Source of the DNA: Candidatus Adiutrix sp.
GTDB taxonomy: Bacteria > Desulfobacterota > Desulfarculia > Adiutricales > Adiutricaceae
Direction: 5' to 3'
Assembly (NCBI GenBank): GCA_031273445.1
Contig: JAISRV010000002.1
Location: 1 to 7,805 of the forward strand
Length of the DNA stretch: 7,805 bases
Part shown: piece by piece, positions 5,777 to 7,805 of the stretch
Position numbering within the stretch: the first letter of the stretch is position 1
How the letters are laid out: each line of letters opens with the position of its first letter
Program-made: the position numbers and the translations under genes
Notes under the pieces: model-generated
Told to the model about the DNA's origin: nothing
Database searches by the model: none
What the model saw: the letters and a program-made list of their open reading frames with translations, nothing else

Positions 5777-6082
5777 TTAACCGGGCACGAAACGATAGCC
5801 CCGGCCCGGTCTGGTTTGGATATGGCGCGGCCTGGAAGGGTCCGTCTCCACTTTATTGCGCAGCCGCCTGATGTGAACCGCGACGGTTTTCAGGTCGCCG
5901 CACTGGTCATTGCCCCAAACCGCCCCATAAAGCCGCTCAGTGGTAAAGTCCGAATCAGGGTTGGCCGCCAGGCAGCGGAGCAGTTCATATTCTTTGGGAG
6001 GCAGCTTGATTTCCCGGTCGTCGACATAAACTTCACGGCGGCCGAAGACTATCCTGAGGCGGCCGAAGACTTTTTGGTTCAT
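5777..6082 (-). CDS. Lone OmpR/PhoB-type winged-helix DNA-binding domain
   Basis: These 101 residues are almost exactly one Trans_reg_C (OmpR/PhoB C-terminal) domain. The core LPPKEYELLRCLAANPDSDFTTERLYGAVWG is followed by the recognition region TVAVHIRRLRNKVETD and the wing TRPGRGYRFVPG. Such domains normally sit behind a receiver domain in response regulators, which activate transcription when phosphorylated. No receiver is encoded upstream: in this frame a stop (5'-TAA on the minus strand, 6101-6103) lies seven codons before the ATG, and neighbouring frames show no receiver motifs. No histidine kinase is nearby. It is either an N-terminally deleted response regulator or a small stand-alone regulator. 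The ribosome site before the ATG is poor. A 21-bp duplication near the start repeats VFGR. Whether it is expressed is uncertain. Confidence 0.72.
   Translation of the reverse strand: MNQKVFGRLRIVFGRREVYVDDREIKLPPKEYELLRCLAANPDSDFTTERLYGAVWGNDQCGDLKTVAVHIRRLRNKVETDPSRPRHIQTRPGRGYRFVPG
6037..6071 (-). repeat. 14-bp direct repeat at the start of the winged-helix gene
   Basis: GGCGGCCGAAGACT occurs at 6037-6050 and again at 6058-6071, with a period of 21 bp (7 codons). On the minus strand this gives two VFGR segments (KVFGRLRIVFGRREV). The frame-preserving period suggests a small tandem duplication at the 5' end of the gene, where the receiver domain is missing. Confidence 0.75.
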
Positions 6083-6397
6083 CCGGCTGAAGCGTACATT
6101 TTATTGAAAAACACCCTTCCGACTCCTCGTTTCCCGGCGTCGGCGCTGGCTCGTTGGGCGGCCCCGCCGCCGCCGGGAAAGTGCTTGGTAGTAAAGCATC
6201 GTGATTTGATTTAAGAGCGCCATTCACCGCCAGCTCTAAAAACTGGAGCTTGCCGGCATAAAGGCTTAAAAGAGCCAGCTTTGAGCAATACAGTGTATTT
6301 ATTATTAAAAATTGTTTGCCCCAAAGCTGTTAATTGCGAATAATCAATTTGGCTTTGAATTGTAACGCCTATAGCAGGTCATGTACACAAAAAACGG
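6083..6397. other. Gene-free stretch, AT-rich toward its right end
   Basis: I see no convincing gene on either strand. Minus-strand open frames here (for example 6033-6227) carry no recognisable domain and are rich in Pro and Ala. The right half (about 6280-6360) is AT-rich. Small inverted repeats occur: AGCTC (6232-6236) with GAGCT (6246-6250), and AATTG (6332-6336) with CAATT (6345-6349). A weak plus-strand promoter is conceivable, TTGGCT (6349-6354) and TATAGC (6370-6375), but the spacing is only 15 bp. No target-site duplication or transposase is evident. Confidence 0.4.
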
Positions 6398-6697
6398 ATG
6401 AGCCTGAAACGGGTTAGCCTTCGCGAGCTTCTTCATAAGCGCAATTTGCATAACGCGATCCATCCTTTCTGGTATAATGACGGCACGCGATGCGGAGACC
6501 ACCTATTCTGGGACGAACCGGAAAACAGTCTGAATCCGGAACTCGTGCCCGTGCTTGTTGAGATTCTTCTTGAACTGTCGCGCGGCGGCGCGCAAATATT
6601 CCTTGCCCCGCATAGCGAGTTGCTGGCAAGCTATTTCACGGTCAATCGTCAAAAAGACGATAAGGTGAAGTTCTACTCATGGATCGAAGGAAGGTAA
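6398..6697 (+). pseudogene. AAA/ABC-type ATPase remnant (Walker B and H-switch part only)
   Basis: From about residue 34 the 99-residue frame reads HLFWDEPENSLNPEL, a Walker B plus D-loop of the AAA_21/AAA_15 group of ATPases found in OLD-like nucleases and many defence systems. Then come LVEILLELSRGGAQIFLAPHSELLASYF, with the H-switch His, and KVKFYSW. The Walker A motif, Q-loop and signature that should precede Walker B by a few hundred residues are absent. The first 33 residues resemble nothing in the family, and a stop lies 13 codons upstream of the ATG. The C-terminus also looks short. The simplest reading is a deletion that joined unrelated DNA to the ATPase tail near 6490. The stop lies 3 bp before the methylase start, so the intact ATPase was probably co-transcribed with it. 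It cannot bind ATP alone. Confidence 0.7.
6470..6478 (+). promoter_or_regulatory. Possible extended -10 promoter
   Basis: TGG followed by a perfect TATAAT (6473-6478) forms an extended -10 element. No good -35 is present: TTGCAT at 6446-6451 is 21 bp away. It lies inside the ATPase remnant, close to the inferred junction, and could drive the methylase from about 6485. A chance match is possible. Confidence 0.35.
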
Positions 6698-6700
6698 GGC

Positions 6701-7805
6701 ATGTCTGACGAATTTGCACAACACTGGCGAGATGCTCTCGCTCTTAATCGTCGAACGGCGCCTGAATTCTATACGTCCGCTCACGAGGTAGAGCCAGGGC
6801 CACATGCGGAGGCGATCAGCTTTGCTTTGGCCGATCTTGGTCTAACTGCCGTATTCTGCATTGAGGGAGTTCCGACTGTGGGATTTCTGAATCAGCCGGA
6901 TGCCTCTCTCGCACGGATTGACGAATTGCACCAAATTCTCTGGAATCAGGGACTGATGAGCTTGATGCTCGTCCTTAAGGAGGACGAGCTGGTGGCCTAT
7001 TCACTGGTCCAGAGGCCATTCCAGCGCGAGAAGGGACAAAAAAGCGACCCGCGTTTGATCGTGACTCTTTCGCTTTTGTCCGATGCGTTGCAGCTTCGGG
7101 AACTGATAGACTCCATGGAGTCGGGACGATTTTGGTTTGAAAATGACGAGTTCTTCGATCCGGACGATCGGGTTGATAGTGTTCTGCTCTCAAACCTGCT
7201 GGAAGCGTTTCGGGCTATGCGCGACGACCTGGGGGGCGAAGCCGCCCAGGCGCTTTTAATGCAGACGATGTTTATTGCTTATCTTGAGGATCGTAAGATC
7301 ATCAAGGAGGTGGTCTTTCAGGACGTTTCCAATAAAACATGCTCCAGCCTCGCGGAGATGCTGGAGGCGGATTCGCCCGCACACTTCGAAGCTCTGTTTG
7401 GATGGCTGAAGAAGGCGTTCAACGGGAACCTGTTCAACGCGCCTTGCGCCTTTGAAACAGATGACGTTATGCCGCCAAAACTGGCCGTCCGGCATCTACG
7501 AACGCTCGCGCGATTCCGGCATGGGCGTGAGGAGATGGCCTCCGGGCAGCTTCGCCTGTGGGGGTATGATTTCCGATATATGTCAATCGGCCTCATAAGC
7601 GCAGTTTACGACCGCTTTTTGAAAGAGGAGGCGGAAAAGAAAAGCGCTGATGGTGCGTTTTATACGCCAATGTTCTTGGCCGATGTCGTCGTAAACCAGC
7701 TATGGGACGATCTGTCCGACGAACAGCGGGATAACGGTATTTTCTGCGATCCGGCATGTGGTTCGGGAATTTTTCTCGTGCGGCTGTTTCAGCGCATCGT
7801 CGCAC
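6701..7805 (+). CDS. N6-adenine DNA methyltransferase (restriction-modification type), 5' part
   Basis: The frame is open from ATG 6701 to the window edge, 368 codons, and continues beyond. AAGG at 6691-6694 provides a ribosome site 6 nt before the ATG. Residues 318-323, GAFYTP, form motif X, and residues 350-359, DPACGSGIFL, form motif I of gamma-class N6-adenine methyltransferases, where S-adenosylmethionine binds. The catalytic NPPY motif should lie just outside the window. The roughly 315-residue N-terminal part contains LHQILWNQGLMSLMLVLKED and the helix LLMQTMFIAYLEDRK, a layout I associate with type IIG and related single-chain restriction-modification methylases. A nuclease motif is not evident. 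Codons are far richer in T- and A-endings than in the efflux operon, which suggests horizontal acquisition. It could instead be a stand-alone or phage-defence methylase. Confidence 0.82.
   Translation, partial: MSDEFAQHWRDALALNRRTAPEFYTSAHEVEPGPHAEAISFALADLGLTAVFCIEGVPTVGFLNQPDASLARIDELHQILWNQGLMSLMLVLKEDELVAYSLVQRPFQREKGQKSDPRLIVTLSLLSDALQLRELIDSMESGRFWFENDEFFDPDDRVDSVLLSNLLEAFRAMRDDLGGEAAQALLMQTMFIAYLEDRKIIKEVVFQDVSNKTCSSLAEMLEADSPAHFEALFGWLKKAFNGNLFNAPCAFETDDVMPPKLAVRHLRTLARFRHGREEMASGQLRLWGYDFRYMSIGLISAVYDRFLKEEAEKKSADGAFYTPMFLADVVVNQLWDDLSDEQRDNGIFCDPACGSGIFLVRLFQRIVA

Noticed and set aside
7593..7805. Minus-strand frame at the right edge
   Set aside because: It lies opposite methylase motifs X and I, which are clear on the plus strand.

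Overview
The window is bacterial and Gram-negative: it encodes a periplasmic adaptor, an inner-membrane ABC transporter and an outer-membrane lipoprotein channel. The first 5.4 kb is GC-rich, with codons mostly ending in G or C, and reads as ordinary chromosome. The style would fit a Desulfobacterota-like or other high-GC proteobacterium, but I cannot fix the taxon from sequence alone. From about 5.7 kb composition changes: an AT-rich junction is followed by genes with many T- and A-ending codons. That right-hand third looks like a horizontally acquired accessory or defence region.

Layout. (1) 1-174: the 3' end of a pyruvate kinase gene. (2) 175-581: a gene-free spacer with GC-rich inverted repeats and a 32-bp direct repeat present twice plus a partial third copy. 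(3) 582-5361: a co-directional three-gene efflux operon, macA (adaptor), macB (ABC ATPase plus permease) and a NodT/TolC-type outer-membrane factor. Together they would form a tripartite MacAB-TolC-like pump. The macB reading frame is broken: the ATPase half and the permease half lie in different frames and overlap by 106 bp, with a 1-base shift near the inter-domain linker. (4) 5408-5668, minus strand: a DinJ/RelB-type antitoxin without a toxin beside it. Its strong promoter has a perfect palindrome in the -35/-10 spacer. (5) 5777-6082, minus strand: a lone OmpR/PhoB-type winged-helix domain without a receiver domain. (6) 6083-6397: no gene found. (7) 6398-6697: the C-terminal catalytic part of an AAA/ABC-type ATPase behind an unrelated N-terminus, probably a remnant. 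(8) 6701 to the end: the first 368 codons of an N6-adenine DNA methyltransferase of restriction-modification type, continuing past the window.

The most interesting points are the frameshifted macB, the accumulation of gene fragments and orphans (antitoxin, winged helix, ATPase remnant) next to a DNA methylase of foreign composition, and the operator-embedded promoter of the orphan antitoxin. I see no clear evidence for a wholly new system. The part most likely to reveal one lies beyond the right edge, downstream of the methylase.
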